From: Bacteroidia bacterium
Lineage (GTDB): Bacteria; Bacteroidota; Bacteroidia; Cytophagales; JAAEPT01
Length of the DNA: 64,000 bases
Assembly: GCA_030431525.1 (NCBI GenBank)
Contig: JAUIJC010000008.1
Location: 51,603 to 115,602, forward strand
Reading direction: 5' to 3'
In this document: positions 7,651 through 15,800 of the stretch, in pieces
Layout of the letters: each line of letters begins with the position of its first letter
How positions within the stretch are numbered: the first letter of the stretch is position 1
The notes under the pieces: generated by a model
What the model was told of the DNA's origin: nothing
The model's input: the letters and a program-made list of their open reading frames with translations, nothing else
Databases searched by the model: none
Program-made: the position numbers and the translations under genes

Positions 7651-8220
7651 ATGAACGAATCAACCCAAGCCTTTGTCGAGGATCTTCAATTGTCAGAATC
7701 CTCTTATAATATATCTGCCTTAGATGCCGGAGAATCCCGTTACATCAAGGATGCCCGCATCAACCTGAAAAATGCCTTGAATACGGAGCATTTGGATGAG
7801 AAGGAAGCCGTATTGGTGGCCTTGGCCATTGCGGTCAACCAGAAAAGTCATTCCCTCATCAAGTTGTTTGAGGCCAAGGCTGAAGCGTTGGAAATTCCGA
7901 AACCAGCCCAAGCCGAGGCGATGGCCTGTGCCAGCTTATTGTCGGCGAACAATGTGCTCTACCGTTTCCGCCATTTTGTGGAGAAGGAAAAATACAATGA
8001 GCTTCCGGCCCGCATCAAGATGAACATTATGATGAAGCCCGTGTTGGGTAAGGAATTCTTTGAGTTGGTGAGCTTGGCGGTAAGCGCTATTAATGGCTGT
8101 GAGATGTGCGTGAAATCCCATGAGGAATCCGTACTTCAACTTGGCGCCAGCGAGGAGCGCGTGTTCGAGGCGATTCGTTTGGCGTCTATCATTGTCAGCA
8201 TCGACAAACTGCTGTCTTAA
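7651..8220 (+). CDS. ahpD: Alkylhydroperoxidase AhpD family protein
   Basis: 189 residues of the carboxymuconolactone-decarboxylase/AhpD all-helical fold. The catalytic proton-relay and thiol motif is complete: Glu138, then CEMCVKSHE with Cys150, Cys153 and His157. This is the same pattern and nearly the same spacing as M. tuberculosis AhpD, which reduces AhpC using lipoamide/dihydrolipoamide. The C-terminal helix EERVFEAIRLASII is also typical. Gene order oxyR | ahpC - ahpD supports a peroxiredoxin/reductase pair. The 130-bp repeat element in front means it may not always share a transcript with ahpC. It ends 70 bp before a hairpin/T-run at 8291-8344. Confidence 0.93.
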   Translation: MNESTQAFVEDLQLSESSYNISALDAGESRYIKDARINLKNALNTEHLDEKEAVLVALAIAVNQKSHSLIKLFEAKAEALEIPKPAQAEAMACASLLSANNVLYRFRHFVEKEKYNELPARIKMNIMMKPVLGKEFFELVSLAVSAINGCEMCVKSHEESVLQLGASEERVFEAIRLASIIVSIDKLLS

Positions 8221-8290
8221 TCCATCAAAAGGTATCGAAGCGTACCGTTAATCTTCCCTTAACTTCCGCAGGATAAATGGCTGTTTTCCT

Positions 8291-8344
8291 GAGTGCTAAA
8301 CTGATTATGTTTGTCCACATCTTTCAGTTTTAGCACTCTTTTTT
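8291..8344 (+). terminator. Hairpin plus T-run after ahpD
   Basis: GAGTGCTAAA (8291-8300) pairs with TTTAGCACTC (8329-8338), extended by ACTGA/TCAGT, and is followed directly by TTTTTT (8339-8344). The next gene's ATG is the following base. Confidence 0.75.
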
Positions 8345-10396
8345 ATGCTCAAGCATTTACGAATTTTCTTCCTTCTGCTCATGATGCCACAGTTGCTCAT
8401 GGCGCAATTGGTCATCAAGGAAACTATCTACAACAATCAGAAAAGTTATAGGGATGGCTCCTTTGAGGCGACTAATGGTTATCTCATTATTTCAAACACT
8501 AGGTATTTAAGCGCAGGTTACGACTCCCTGGAAGTGTACAAGTTCAACGGAGAGTCTTATGAATACCACCAAACCTTGTCACCTTCTGATGCGCAGGAAG
8601 GAGATGACATGTTTTTGGGATATCGTATGTCGGCTGATGGAGGGAACTTGGTGGTTTCCGCATCCCATAAAGGCGATAAAGATGGTGGAGCCTACTTTTA
8701 CCATTTGCAGGATAACGGTGATTGGGCAGAAGAAACCATTTTGGAAAATCCCGGAGTGGGGAATTATTATGGCGGGCAAAATTTGGCCATTCACGGTGAT
8801 CAAGTTTTGGTGACTCGAAACAATGGTTGGCCTGATTACATGCACGTGGTGTCACGTGATGACCAAGGCAACTGGAGCATTACCGATACCATAGAGAACT
8901 CCAACTATCATTCGTTTTATGCCCGAAAATGCTATTTCGATGGCCAGCAGTTTATTTCAGCTCTTTTCACTTCGGGTGAGGTAAAGTCATTTTCCCTTAA
9001 TGGCACTGGGGAGTGGCAAATCGACCAGGAATTTCCAAGTCTTTATGGGGATCGAACATATTTCGGAACGGTGCTGGATGTAAGCGGTGATTATTTGGCC
9101 ATGGTAGATCCGGATTTCAGCGTTCCAGTAGATACGGGAATTGTTAATGAGGCTGGGGCAGTACTTATTTATAAGCGAAATGGGCTTCAGTGGACACTTA
9201 TGGATACTATTATTCCTGAGGTGCCAATGCCTAAAGGTGAGTTTGGCAAGTATTTGACTTTCGATGATGGCGTTTTGGCCGTGACGGCAGAGATTCACAA
9301 ACTTCCTTCCGATGAATTGATCGGTGGGGTTTACTTTTATGAGCAACAAGGAGAGGATTGGACTTTGAGGGAGAATGTAATTTCCAATGACTCAAGAGAT
9401 ATTGGAGACCATTATTTCGGTCAAAAAATCGTTGCTGACCAAGGCTCTTATTTTGTGTCAACAAGGTATGGAGTGTTGCGAATCGCTCCTGGCGTAAAGG
9501 ACTGTGCGGGTGTATTGGATGGAGACGCTTTCATTGATGATTGCGATGTTTGTTCCGGAGGAGATACTGGCATTGAACCGAATTCCACTTGTAAGGATTG
9601 CAATGGTGATGTGAACGGCACGGCTTCAATTGACGACTGTGATGTTTGCTCTGGTGGTCAGACAAATATTGAACCAAACTCGACTTGTAAGGATTGCAAC
9701 GGCGAAGTGAACGGCACGGCTTCGGTAGATGACTGTGATGTTTGCTCTGGCGGTCAGACTGGCATTGAACCGAATTCCACTTGTAAGGATTGTAACGGTG
9801 ATGTGAACGGCACGGCTTCGATAGATGATTGCGATGTATGTTCAGGCGGTCAGACTGGTGTTGAACCGAATTCCACTTGTAAGGATTGCAATGGCGATGT
9901 GAACGGCACTGCATCGATTGATAACTGTGATGTGTGTTCTGGCGGTCAGACAGGTGTTGAACCGAATTCCACTTGTAAGGATTGTAACGGTGATGTGAAC
10001 GGCACGGCTTCGATAGATGACTGTGATGTATGTTCCGGCGGTCAGACAGGTGTTGATCCGAATTCAACCTGTAAGGATTGTAATGGTGAGTTGTTTGGAA
10101 ATGCCTTGGTAGATGAATGTGGAATTTGTGCCGGAGGTACAACGGGCATTGAGCCAGATGAAAGCTGTAAGGTGACTGGATTTGAGGATGCGAGTTTGGA
10201 GAGCATTAAAGTGTATCCAAACCCGACTGAGGCGACCATCAAACTTTCGGAATCCGTGGATTGGGTATTGCACAACGCCATGGGTGAGGAGTTGGCAAGC
10301 GGATATGGCTCAGAGGTTGATTTGAGAGATTATCCATCAGGGATTTACTTTATCCAATTGGATCAGAAGCAAACCCAGAAGGTGGTTAAAAAATAA
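8345..10396 (+). CDS. Secreted T9SS protein with seven Cys/Asp-rich 32-residue repeats
   Basis: 683 residues. Residues 1-20 form a signal peptide (MLKHLRIFFLLLMMPQLLMA). Residues 21-385 contain WxI/WTL-type strands and DGG/GDQV turns reminiscent of FG-GAP-like beta-propeller blades. Residues about 386-610 hold seven tandem units of about 32 residues with the core CNGDVNGTASIDDCDVCSGG, two to four Cys and several Asp/Asn per unit, a pattern suggesting calcium- or disulphide-stabilised stalk modules. The C-terminal 75 residues (IKVYPNPTEATIKL to TQKVVKK) are a T9SS type A sorting domain, so the protein is expected on the cell surface or released. The ATG abuts the T-run of the ahpD terminator. 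Function unknown; adhesin or surface filament is an inference. Confidence 0.88.
   Translation: MLKHLRIFFLLLMMPQLLMAQLVIKETIYNNQKSYRDGSFEATNGYLIISNTRYLSAGYDSLEVYKFNGESYEYHQTLSPSDAQEGDDMFLGYRMSADGGNLVVSASHKGDKDGGAYFYHLQDNGDWAEETILENPGVGNYYGGQNLAIHGDQVLVTRNNGWPDYMHVVSRDDQGNWSITDTIENSNYHSFYARKCYFDGQQFISALFTSGEVKSFSLNGTGEWQIDQEFPSLYGDRTYFGTVLDVSGDYLAMVDPDFSVPVDTGIVNEAGAVLIYKRNGLQWTLMDTIIPEVPMPKGEFGKYLTFDDGVLAVTAEIHKLPSDELIGGVYFYEQQGEDWTLRENVISNDSRDIGDHYFGQKIVADQGSYFVSTRYGVLRIAPGVKDCAGVLDGDAFIDDCDVCSGGDTGIEPNSTCKDCNGDVNGTASIDDCDVCSGGQTNIEPNSTCKDCNGEVNGTASVDDCDVCSGGQTGIEPNSTCKDCNGDVNGTASIDDCDVCSGGQTGVEPNSTCKDCNGDVNGTASIDNCDVCSGGQTGVEPNSTCKDCNGDVNGTASIDDCDVCSGGQTGVDPNSTCKDCNGELFGNALVDECGICAGGTTGIEPDESCKVTGFEDASLESIKVYPNPTEATIKLSESVDWVLHNAMGEELASGYGSEVDLRDYPSGIYFIQLDQKQTQKVVKK
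9502..10170 (+). repeat. Seven-copy 96-bp coding tandem repeat
   Basis: Seven units encode the Cys/Asp-rich modules; units 2-6 are nearly identical at DNA level, whereas units 1 and 7 diverge (CAGVLDGDAF and CNGELFGNAL versions). Such homogeneity points to recent expansion or gene conversion and predicts copy-number variation between strains. Confidence 0.9.
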
Positions 10397-10421
10397 GTCT
10401 GGGAGCATCTCCCTAAACATC

Positions 10422-10458
10422 AAAGCCCTGAGAAACGACTTGTTTTTCAGGGCTTTTT
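10422..10458. terminator. Bidirectional intrinsic terminator
   Basis: AAAGCCCTGA pairs with TCAGGGCTTT across a 15-nt loop, with T-rich sequence on both strands. It lies between the T9SS protein gene and the convergent small gene at 10537. Confidence 0.85.
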
Positions 10459-10536
10459 CTATGTGTAGTCAGCATGAGTTAATCTCTTAACTCCATCATG
10501 ATTTGATGGACTTCGATGCTTGGCGGTTCAATAGCT

Positions 10537-10782
10537 TTATGCTTGGGCAATGGATTTCGCTAATTCAGTTGTCCTAAAATGTTCAAGTGATTCCATAGAA
10601 CCCCAGACATAAACTCCTCCATACTCTCCATCGTTTTCCAGCTTGATGTAGTATTTCTGTACCAAGCCAGCAATCGCCTTGAATTGGGGTTCTCTTTCCT
10701 TGGCGATTTTGAGCATTTCGTCTTCGGAAAGCGCCGTCTTAATTTTTACGATTTGGATGATGGTTCCCTTTTGATGCTCCAT
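10537..10782 (-). CDS. Small YdhR/ABM-like monooxygenase-fold protein
   Basis: 81 residues. The strand-helix pattern of the dimeric alpha/beta barrel is visible: IIQIVKIKTALSEDEMLKIA, then FKAIAGLVQKYYIKL, YGGVYVWGS and the closing helix MESLEHFRTTELAKSI. This matches the putative mono-oxygenase YdhR family (GGxYxxxS), related to antibiotic biosynthesis monooxygenases. No cofactor-binding residues can be assigned and the substrate is unknown. Single gene, convergent with the T9SS protein. Confidence 0.7.
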   Translation of the reverse strand: MEHQKGTIIQIVKIKTALSEDEMLKIAKEREPQFKAIAGLVQKYYIKLENDGEYGGVYVWGSMESLEHFRTTELAKSIAQA

Positions 10783-10943
10783 GGAAAGTGTATTGTTCTA
10801 ATAATAGACGGAGTCGAAATGGTTTGGTTATTTTCGGTGAGTTCTAAGATTATCCGAAGGAGGTTTTTACAAATATTTTTTGCTACGCAATTAGACTGCG
10901 CACTCGCCCCTCAACTTTGAAGTGTTGACTAAAAAACGCGACT

Positions 10944-12347
10944 ATGAAACTAACAGGAAACGACATTTTGGCTTTGGGTTACCCAGAAGGGAAGGCCGTA
11001 GGTATCGCTTTGGAGTTGTTGAAGAAGGGGCAGTTGGCCGATGATTTCAAACAGCAATTGGTTGCCGTGCTTGAAAATCCAACTACATATAAAGATGATG
11101 CGGTGTTTGGTGCATTGGCGACCGAGCTTTTGACTCCAAAAAAGGATGCGGAGGTGATTCCATTGCAGGCAGAGCATAAGGAATACAAAATCTATGGGGC
11201 TGAAAATATTGAGCAGGGGGCATTGAATCAAATGGATATTGCCATGCGTCTGCCGGTGACTAAAGCTGGAGCGTTGATGCCAGATGCGCACCAAGGTTAT
11301 GGTCTGCCGATTGGTGGAGTCTTGGCTACTGAAAATGCAGTCATTCCTTATGGTGTGGGCGTGGATATCGGTTGCCGAATGTGCATGACCATTTATGATA
11401 TTCCTGCTTCACAGATTGAGGAGCGCAAAAAGGAGTTGACCAAAATGCTTCAGGTGAATACGCAATTTGGGCGAGGTACTTTTAAAAAGCCTCGTGACCA
11501 TGAGATTATGTCCCATGCTTTATTTCAGGAAAACCCGCTGATCAAGGGCTTGAAGGACAGGGCTTATCAGCAATTGGGTTCATCAGGTGGAGGTAACCAC
11601 TTTGTGGAGTTTGGGGTGACGGAAATCCTTGATGCGAACAATGAATTTGGATTGGCACCAGGGAAATACCTCGCTGTGTTGTCCCACTCTGGTTCACGTG
11701 GATTGGGAGCGACCATCGCCAACCATTACACCAAATTGGCGCAATCCCTTTGCAAGCTTCCGAATGAAGCCAAGCATTTGGCTTGGTTGGATTTGGATAC
11801 TGCTGAGGGTCAGGAATACTGGTTGGCGATGAATATGGCGGGTGATTATGCTTCCGCTTGTCATCACCAGATTCATGAGCGAATGGCGATTGGCTTGCGA
11901 GCGAAGCCAGTGGCGACCATTGAGAACCACCATAACTTTGCTTGGAAGGAGAAGGATGAACAAGGCAATGAGTTGATTGTTCACCGAAAAGGGGCGACTC
12001 CAGCAGGTAAAGGTGTGTTGGGAATTATCCCAGGTTCGATGACTGCTCCTGGCTTTATCGTGCGAGGAAAAGGGGAGGCGCTGTCCTTGAATTCTGCTTC
12101 GCATGGTGCTGGACGAACCATGTCACGAACCCAAGCCATCAAGACGCTTGACCCAAAAATGGTTGCCTCGCATTTGGCGGAAAAAGGCATTGAGCTACTT
12201 GGTTCTGGACTTGATGAAGCGCCACAGGCCTATAAGGACATTCACCAAGTGATGGATGCTCAGGTTGATTTGGTGGAAGTGGTGGGTTCCTTCACCCCAA
12301 AAATTGTGAGGATGTGTGGGGATAAGAAGTTTAAGGAAGTTGATTGA
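10944..12347 (+). CDS. rtcB: RNA-splicing ligase RtcB
   Basis: 467 residues, family-typical length. It shows the RtcB signatures MPDAHQGYGLPIGGV, GVGVDIGCRM (metal Cys), GSSGGGNHFVE, LSHSGSRG, HRKGATPA and NSASHGAGRTMSR, the last containing the His that is guanylylated in characterised RtcB enzymes. The enzyme joins 2',3'-cyclic phosphate or 3'-phosphate RNA ends to 5'-hydroxyl ends using GTP and Mn2+. No archease (partner protein) or RtcA gene is adjacent, as is common in bacteria where the role is RNA repair. A weak promoter-like CAACTTTG lies at 10912. The stop codon is followed immediately by a palindromic repeat. Confidence 0.96.
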   Translation: MKLTGNDILALGYPEGKAVGIALELLKKGQLADDFKQQLVAVLENPTTYKDDAVFGALATELLTPKKDAEVIPLQAEHKEYKIYGAENIEQGALNQMDIAMRLPVTKAGALMPDAHQGYGLPIGGVLATENAVIPYGVGVDIGCRMCMTIYDIPASQIEERKKELTKMLQVNTQFGRGTFKKPRDHEIMSHALFQENPLIKGLKDRAYQQLGSSGGGNHFVEFGVTEILDANNEFGLAPGKYLAVLSHSGSRGLGATIANHYTKLAQSLCKLPNEAKHLAWLDLDTAEGQEYWLAMNMAGDYASACHHQIHERMAIGLRAKPVATIENHHNFAWKEKDEQGNELIVHRKGATPAGKGVLGIIPGSMTAPGFIVRGKGEALSLNSASHGAGRTMSRTQAIKTLDPKMVASHLAEKGIELLGSGLDEAPQAYKDIHQVMDAQVDLVEVVGSFTPKIVRMCGDKKFKEVD

Positions 12348-12384
12348 TTAGGTCTGACAGGTTTTTAAAACCTGTCAGGTCTAA
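12348..12384. repeat. Palindromic element of the CTGACAGGTTTT family, copy 1
   Basis: CTGACAGGTTTT and its reverse complement AAAACCTGTCAG are flanked by TTAGGT/GTCTAA. The element starts directly after the rtcB stop codon and ends 10 bp before the osmC -7 box. A second copy with a perfect 24-bp stem lies at 12860-12910. Confidence 0.85.
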
Positions 12385-12393
12385 CGCTTTCCT

Positions 12394-12401
12394 TACTTTT
12401 G
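12394..12401 (+). promoter_or_regulatory. -7 element of the osmC-like gene
   Basis: TACTTTTG matches the Bacteroidota TAnnTTTG motif. The ATG is only 7 bp after it, so the transcript would be leaderless or nearly so. No clear -33 TTG; the palindrome occupies that position. Confidence 0.5.
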
Positions 12402-12407
12402 TTTACC

Positions 12408-12857
12408 ATGAAAAACCACCACACCTATACCCTTCGCCTTGATTGGAATGGAAACCCTGATAAGGATTCCATGAAAAACGACCGCCTTTATGAAGTTGCC
12501 ATTGAGGGCAAAGCACCTTTTTGTGGTTCGGCCGACAAGCCATTTTTTGGGGACCCAACGCTTTATAATCCCGAAGACTTATTGTTGTCGGCACTATCAG
12601 CCTGCCACATGATGTCCTTTTTGTACCTCTGTCGGAAAAAGGGAATTCGGGTGCTCTCTTATCAGGACAATCCCGAGGGATTTTTGAAGGTGAATCCAGA
12701 TGGGAGCGGGCAGTTTGAAAAAGTGGTGTTGAAGCCTGAAGTACAGTTGGCGGATATTGCCCAAAGGGAGGAGGCAATTGCTTTGCACCCAGAGGCGGGA
12801 AAGCTGTGTTTTATTGCGAACTCCTGCAATTTTGAGATTGTGTATGAAGCCCTCTAA
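12408..12857 (+). CDS. OsmC family protein
   Basis: 149 residues from the ATG at 12408 (an in-frame TTG three codons upstream is ignored). The OsmC/Ohr fold is indicated by FCGSADKPFFGDPTLYNPEDLLLSALSACHMMSFLYLCRKKG, in which the long central helix carries the first conserved Cys (SACHM), and by the second conserved Cys in IANSCNFEIVYE. Characterised members are thiol peroxidases for organic hydroperoxides; this general OsmC subgroup is not proven to be Ohr. The gene is flanked on both sides by copies of one palindromic repeat and converges on mnmE. Confidence 0.85.
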   Translation: MKNHHTYTLRLDWNGNPDKDSMKNDRLYEVAIEGKAPFCGSADKPFFGDPTLYNPEDLLLSALSACHMMSFLYLCRKKGIRVLSYQDNPEGFLKVNPDGSGQFEKVVLKPEVQLADIAQREEAIALHPEAGKLCFIANSCNFEIVYEAL

Positions 12858-12859
12858 AA

Positions 12860-12910
12860 GTAAAGAGCAGACCTGTCAGGTTTTGGAAACCTGTCAGGTC
12901 TGCTCTTTAC
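12860..12910. repeat. Palindrome with perfect 24-bp stem and 3-nt loop
   Basis: 12860-12883 (starts GTAAAGAGCAGACCTG, ends CAGGTTT) is the exact reverse complement of 12887-12910; the loop is TGG. The core ACCTGTCAGGTTT is shared with the element at 12348. It sits between the convergent osmC and mnmE genes and could act as a bidirectional terminator, but it has no clear T-tract. Confidence 0.9.
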
Positions 12911-12923
12911 ATTTATAAAGTGG

Positions 12924-14285
12924 TTACTTTCCTATACAAAACTTGCTGAAAATATTGTCCAGCAAATCATCCGTGGTGATTTCACCAGTCAGCTCACCAA
13001 GATGGTGCAGGGCTTGGCGGATATCCATGGCCAAGAAATCTCCAGTGATGTTGTCTGCCAATCCGTTGATGACGCGGAGCAAGGATTCTTTGGTATTGAG
13101 CAGTCCTTCGTAATGGCGAAGGTTGGTAACCACGGTGTCACCCGTATGGAAGGAATCGAGTTGAACGGCTTTGAGCAATTCACTTTTCAAGTCCTCAATT
13201 TTGGTCGCTTCGGAGGCGGAGATGTAAATCAGGTGGTCAATGCCATCATACACGGAAAGGTCAGCGCCCTCGTCAATTTTGTTCCCCACCAATAGGAAAG
13301 GCTTGCCGTTGGCTTTCAGCGTTTCAATTTCCTCCAATAGCTCGTCACGACTGGTGGTGTTCACGTCGAACAGGTAGATGACCAAGCTGGCCTTGCCCAT
13401 TTGTTCCTTGGTGCGTTCCACACCGATAGCCTCGACGGTATCGTCAGTATGGCGTAAACCTGCCGTGTCAATAAAGCGGAATTTGATGCCTTCAATATTG
13501 ATTTCGTCCTCAATGAAATCGCGCGTTGTTCCAGGGATGTTGGAGACGATGGCCTTTTCCTCGTTGAGGAGTTTGTTGAGCAGGGTGGACTTTCCAGCGT
13601 TTGGCTTGCCAGCAATCACAGTTGGGATGCCTTCCTTGATGACATTACCCAATTTGAAGGATTCCAGCAAGGGATTGATGTTGCTTAGCAATTTTTCAAT
13701 CAATTCCTTGAGGTCATCACGGTCAGCAAACTCAACATCCTCTTCACCAAAATCCAGTTCCAGTTCGATTAATGAAGCAAAGTGAATTAGGCGTTCTCTA
13801 AGGTGCTTGATTTCATTGGAGAAGCCGCCACGCATTTGGTTGAGCGCCGCTTGTTGGGCGGCTTCACTGTCAGCATTGATAAGGTCGGCCACAGCTTCCG
13901 CTTGTGCCAAATCAAACTGGCCATTCATAAAGGCGCGCTGAGTGAATTCTCCAGGTTTTGCACTTCTTGCGCCTTTTGAAATCAAAAGTTGAATGACCTG
14001 CTGGACAATATAAGGAGAGCCGTGGGTTGAAATCTCTACGACATTCTCCTTGGTGAAGGAATTAGGTCCTTTGAAAATACTGACAAGCACCTCATCCAAA
14101 ATGGTGTTGTCGTCATTGCGAATAGTACCGAAGTGGATGGTGTGTGAGGGCTGTTCCTCAATGTTTTTTCCTTTAAATACCTTGTTGGTAAGAGAAATGG
14201 CTTCAGGACCAGAAAGACGAATGACGGCGATGGCGCCCACTCCTGGAGCGGTGGCCGGGGCGATGATGGTATCGTGCAGGTGCAT
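12924..14285 (-). CDS. mnmE: tRNA modification GTPase MnmE
   Basis: 453 residues. The N-terminal tetrahydrofolate-binding domain begins DTIIAPATAPGVGAIAVIRLSG. It is followed by a helical domain interrupted by the G domain: Walker A GKPNAGKSTLLN, the switch region GTTRDFIED, DTAGLR and the NKID specificity motif. The C-terminus ends FCIGK with the essential Cys450. With MnmG it installs the (carboxymethyl)aminomethyl group on U34 of certain tRNAs. mnmG is not in the window. Complete and of normal length; convergent with osmC across the 24-bp-stem palindrome. Confidence 0.97.
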   Translation of the reverse strand: MHLHDTIIAPATAPGVGAIAVIRLSGPEAISLTNKVFKGKNIEEQPSHTIHFGTIRNDDNTILDEVLVSIFKGPNSFTKENVVEISTHGSPYIVQQVIQLLISKGARSAKPGEFTQRAFMNGQFDLAQAEAVADLINADSEAAQQAALNQMRGGFSNEIKHLRERLIHFASLIELELDFGEEDVEFADRDDLKELIEKLLSNINPLLESFKLGNVIKEGIPTVIAGKPNAGKSTLLNKLLNEEKAIVSNIPGTTRDFIEDEINIEGIKFRFIDTAGLRHTDDTVEAIGVERTKEQMGKASLVIYLFDVNTTSRDELLEEIETLKANGKPFLLVGNKIDEGADLSVYDGIDHLIYISASEATKIEDLKSELLKAVQLDSFHTGDTVVTNLRHYEGLLNTKESLLRVINGLADNITGDFLAMDIRQALHHLGELTGEITTDDLLDNIFSKFCIGK

Positions 14286-14422
14286 CTTGCCTTACAACTT
14301 GGTTTGAGGTAAGAGAGGAAGAAGTAGGAGGGGTTATTCCTTTATTCTTGGATGAGCCCGCAATTTACGCCCTTGGTGATGGATAACCTTGAAAGGTTAA
14401 TAAAAATGCAGTGAAGTAAGGA

Positions 14423-14854
14423 TTACTTTCCTGATTTACATTGATGGAGAAGCCACTGGTAGGCTTTGTTAGGCTCGTTGTAGAACAATTCTGTTTTTGT
14501 TTTGACTTCAGGATGAAACTGTCCAATCATTTTGGCAATCATTTCACTGACTGGATCGCCTACAACCACCGCCAATGCCTTGAAATGGTTGGAGCCATTT
14601 TGTTTCATGACATTTATTCTAAAAGACATTTCCATGCCCAGCATGCCTCGCATATCAATGAAGTGCCCTGTTGGAAAACCTGGATGAATGGCATTTCTGA
14701 ATGGGATAAACTCTTGTAGGGATTCTCCGGTTATCTGTACGTTGGGTTTATAAACTGTGTGAATTATGTGATGCTCATCCTTCCATATTTTTACAAGGTC
14801 ATTTTCAAAAAAATCAGGGATAGTGGAAATAGTCTTATTCAGTTTATTCTGCAT
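14423..14854 (-). CDS. STAS/SEC14-like small protein, paralogue A
   Basis: 143 residues, no signal peptide. Pattern: FFENDLVKIWKDEHHIIHTVYKP, HPGFPTGHFIDMRGM, FKALAVVVGDPVSEMIAKMI and a C-terminal NEPNKAYQWLLHQCK. The last part resembles the closing helix of SpoIIAA/STAS-like folds, in which a small alpha/beta domain ends with an EAxxWL helix. It is about 40 percent identical by eye to the next gene (14986-15420), so the pair arose by tandem duplication. Function unknown; regulatory or partner-switch roles for STAS-like folds are inference only. Confidence 0.7.
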   Translation of the reverse strand: MQNKLNKTISTIPDFFENDLVKIWKDEHHIIHTVYKPNVQITGESLQEFIPFRNAIHPGFPTGHFIDMRGMLGMEMSFRINVMKQNGSNHFKALAVVVGDPVSEMIAKMIGQFHPEVKTKTELFYNEPNKAYQWLLHQCKSGK

Positions 14855-14985
14855 ATCAAAAGCTTACTGAAGTAAAAATTGAAGTTCAATAATTGGTGTT
14901 TTTTTGCCCCAATTTAGCAAAACTTTGTTGGCTGTTAAGGGATTAAAAATGAAAAGCTTAACCCATGTTAGACAAGCGTGCAATC

Positions 14986-15420
14986 TTAGCAAGTTTTACA
15001 TTCTTGCATGAGCCACTCATAGGCGTCTTCACGGTTGTTGAATGTCTTTCCATTCAGGTCTTTTCTGGGGTGTAGCTTGGAAATCATTTTGGCGATCATC
15101 CAACTCACTGGATTATCTATGATAATGGCCAGCGCTTTATACTTTTCTGGTGTATAGTTTTTTGTAGTCTTTTTTCTTGCCTTTAAGTTTATGCTTGACA
15201 ATCCACTTATATCCAGCATGTGTCCAGTTGCAAAGCCAGGGTGTAGGGAGTCCCGGAAGGACATGATTTTATCGGCAAGGGACTCATCCAATTTGACACC
15301 GCCTTTATAGGTGGTGTGGATGATGTCATTTTCATCCCTCCAAATTTTCACCTTGTCATTTTCGAACATGGGTGGAAGGGTTAGCATTTCAGACTGATGA
15401 AAAATTTCGGAATGTGCCAT
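14986..15420 (-). CDS. STAS/SEC14-like small protein, paralogue B
   Basis: 144 residues, tandem paralogue of the 14423 gene. Aligned landmarks: MFENDKVKIWRDENDIIHTTY, HPGFATGHMLDISGLSS, YKALAIIIDNPVSWMIAKMI and the end NNREDAYEWLMQECKTC. Both copies keep the same order and length, so both are probably functional. The 131-bp spacer is AT-rich without a clear terminator; the two may be co-transcribed with B first. It is preceded by a 380-bp gene-free stretch, suggesting that its own control region lies there. No partner kinase or sensor gene is adjacent. Confidence 0.7.
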   Translation of the reverse strand: MAHSEIFHQSEMLTLPPMFENDKVKIWRDENDIIHTTYKGGVKLDESLADKIMSFRDSLHPGFATGHMLDISGLSSINLKARKKTTKNYTPEKYKALAIIIDNPVSWMIAKMISKLHPRKDLNGKTFNNREDAYEWLMQECKTC

Positions 15421-15800
15421 AAAAATCTATATACACCCGGTCTTGGTGTTTGGATTTAGAGGCCTCCAAAATTTGATCAATCCTCTAAAGTATCAACACC
15501 AATTCCCGATGTTTAGTTTTTGGTTTATAGGTGAAAATATGCCTGATCACAGGGGTTAAAAATAGCCCTTGAGCATGTCGTTAGGGTTCATGCTAAAACC
15601 ATAAATAGTTTAAGAAAATTTAACTAAAAATTGAGCTTGCAATGAATGGTGTTTTTTATTCGGTTATATATAGAGGATTAACGTCTATGAAAGTGGGTTT
15701 AACGGTTTGATGTTTGAGTTTGGGGATTTATCCCCAACAAAAAAGCTGTTTCCCGAATGAAAACAGCTTTTTTTATTGATTATCAGCAAGTTTGAAGTTG
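15421..15800. other. Gene-free 380-bp region
   Basis: AT-rich. It holds the upstream region of paralogue B, a small palindrome GGGGATTTATCCCC (15722-15735) and the mpl terminator (15739-15774). No open frame, tRNA or structured RNA was recognised in the rest. Confidence 0.6.
15739..15774. terminator. Intrinsic terminator of mpl (bidirectional)
   Basis: AAAAGCTGTTT (15741-15751) pairs with AAACAGCTTTT (15761-15771), with T-tracts on both strands. It lies 27 bp after the mpl stop. Confidence 0.85.

Noticed and set aside
9531..10142. 203-codon His/Arg-rich frame antisense to the 96-bp repeats
   Set aside because: It simply reads the tandem repeat backwards; the sense frame has a signal peptide and sorting domain.
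9502..10170. CRISPR array
   Set aside because: Repeats are contiguous 96-bp coding units without unique spacers and stay in frame.
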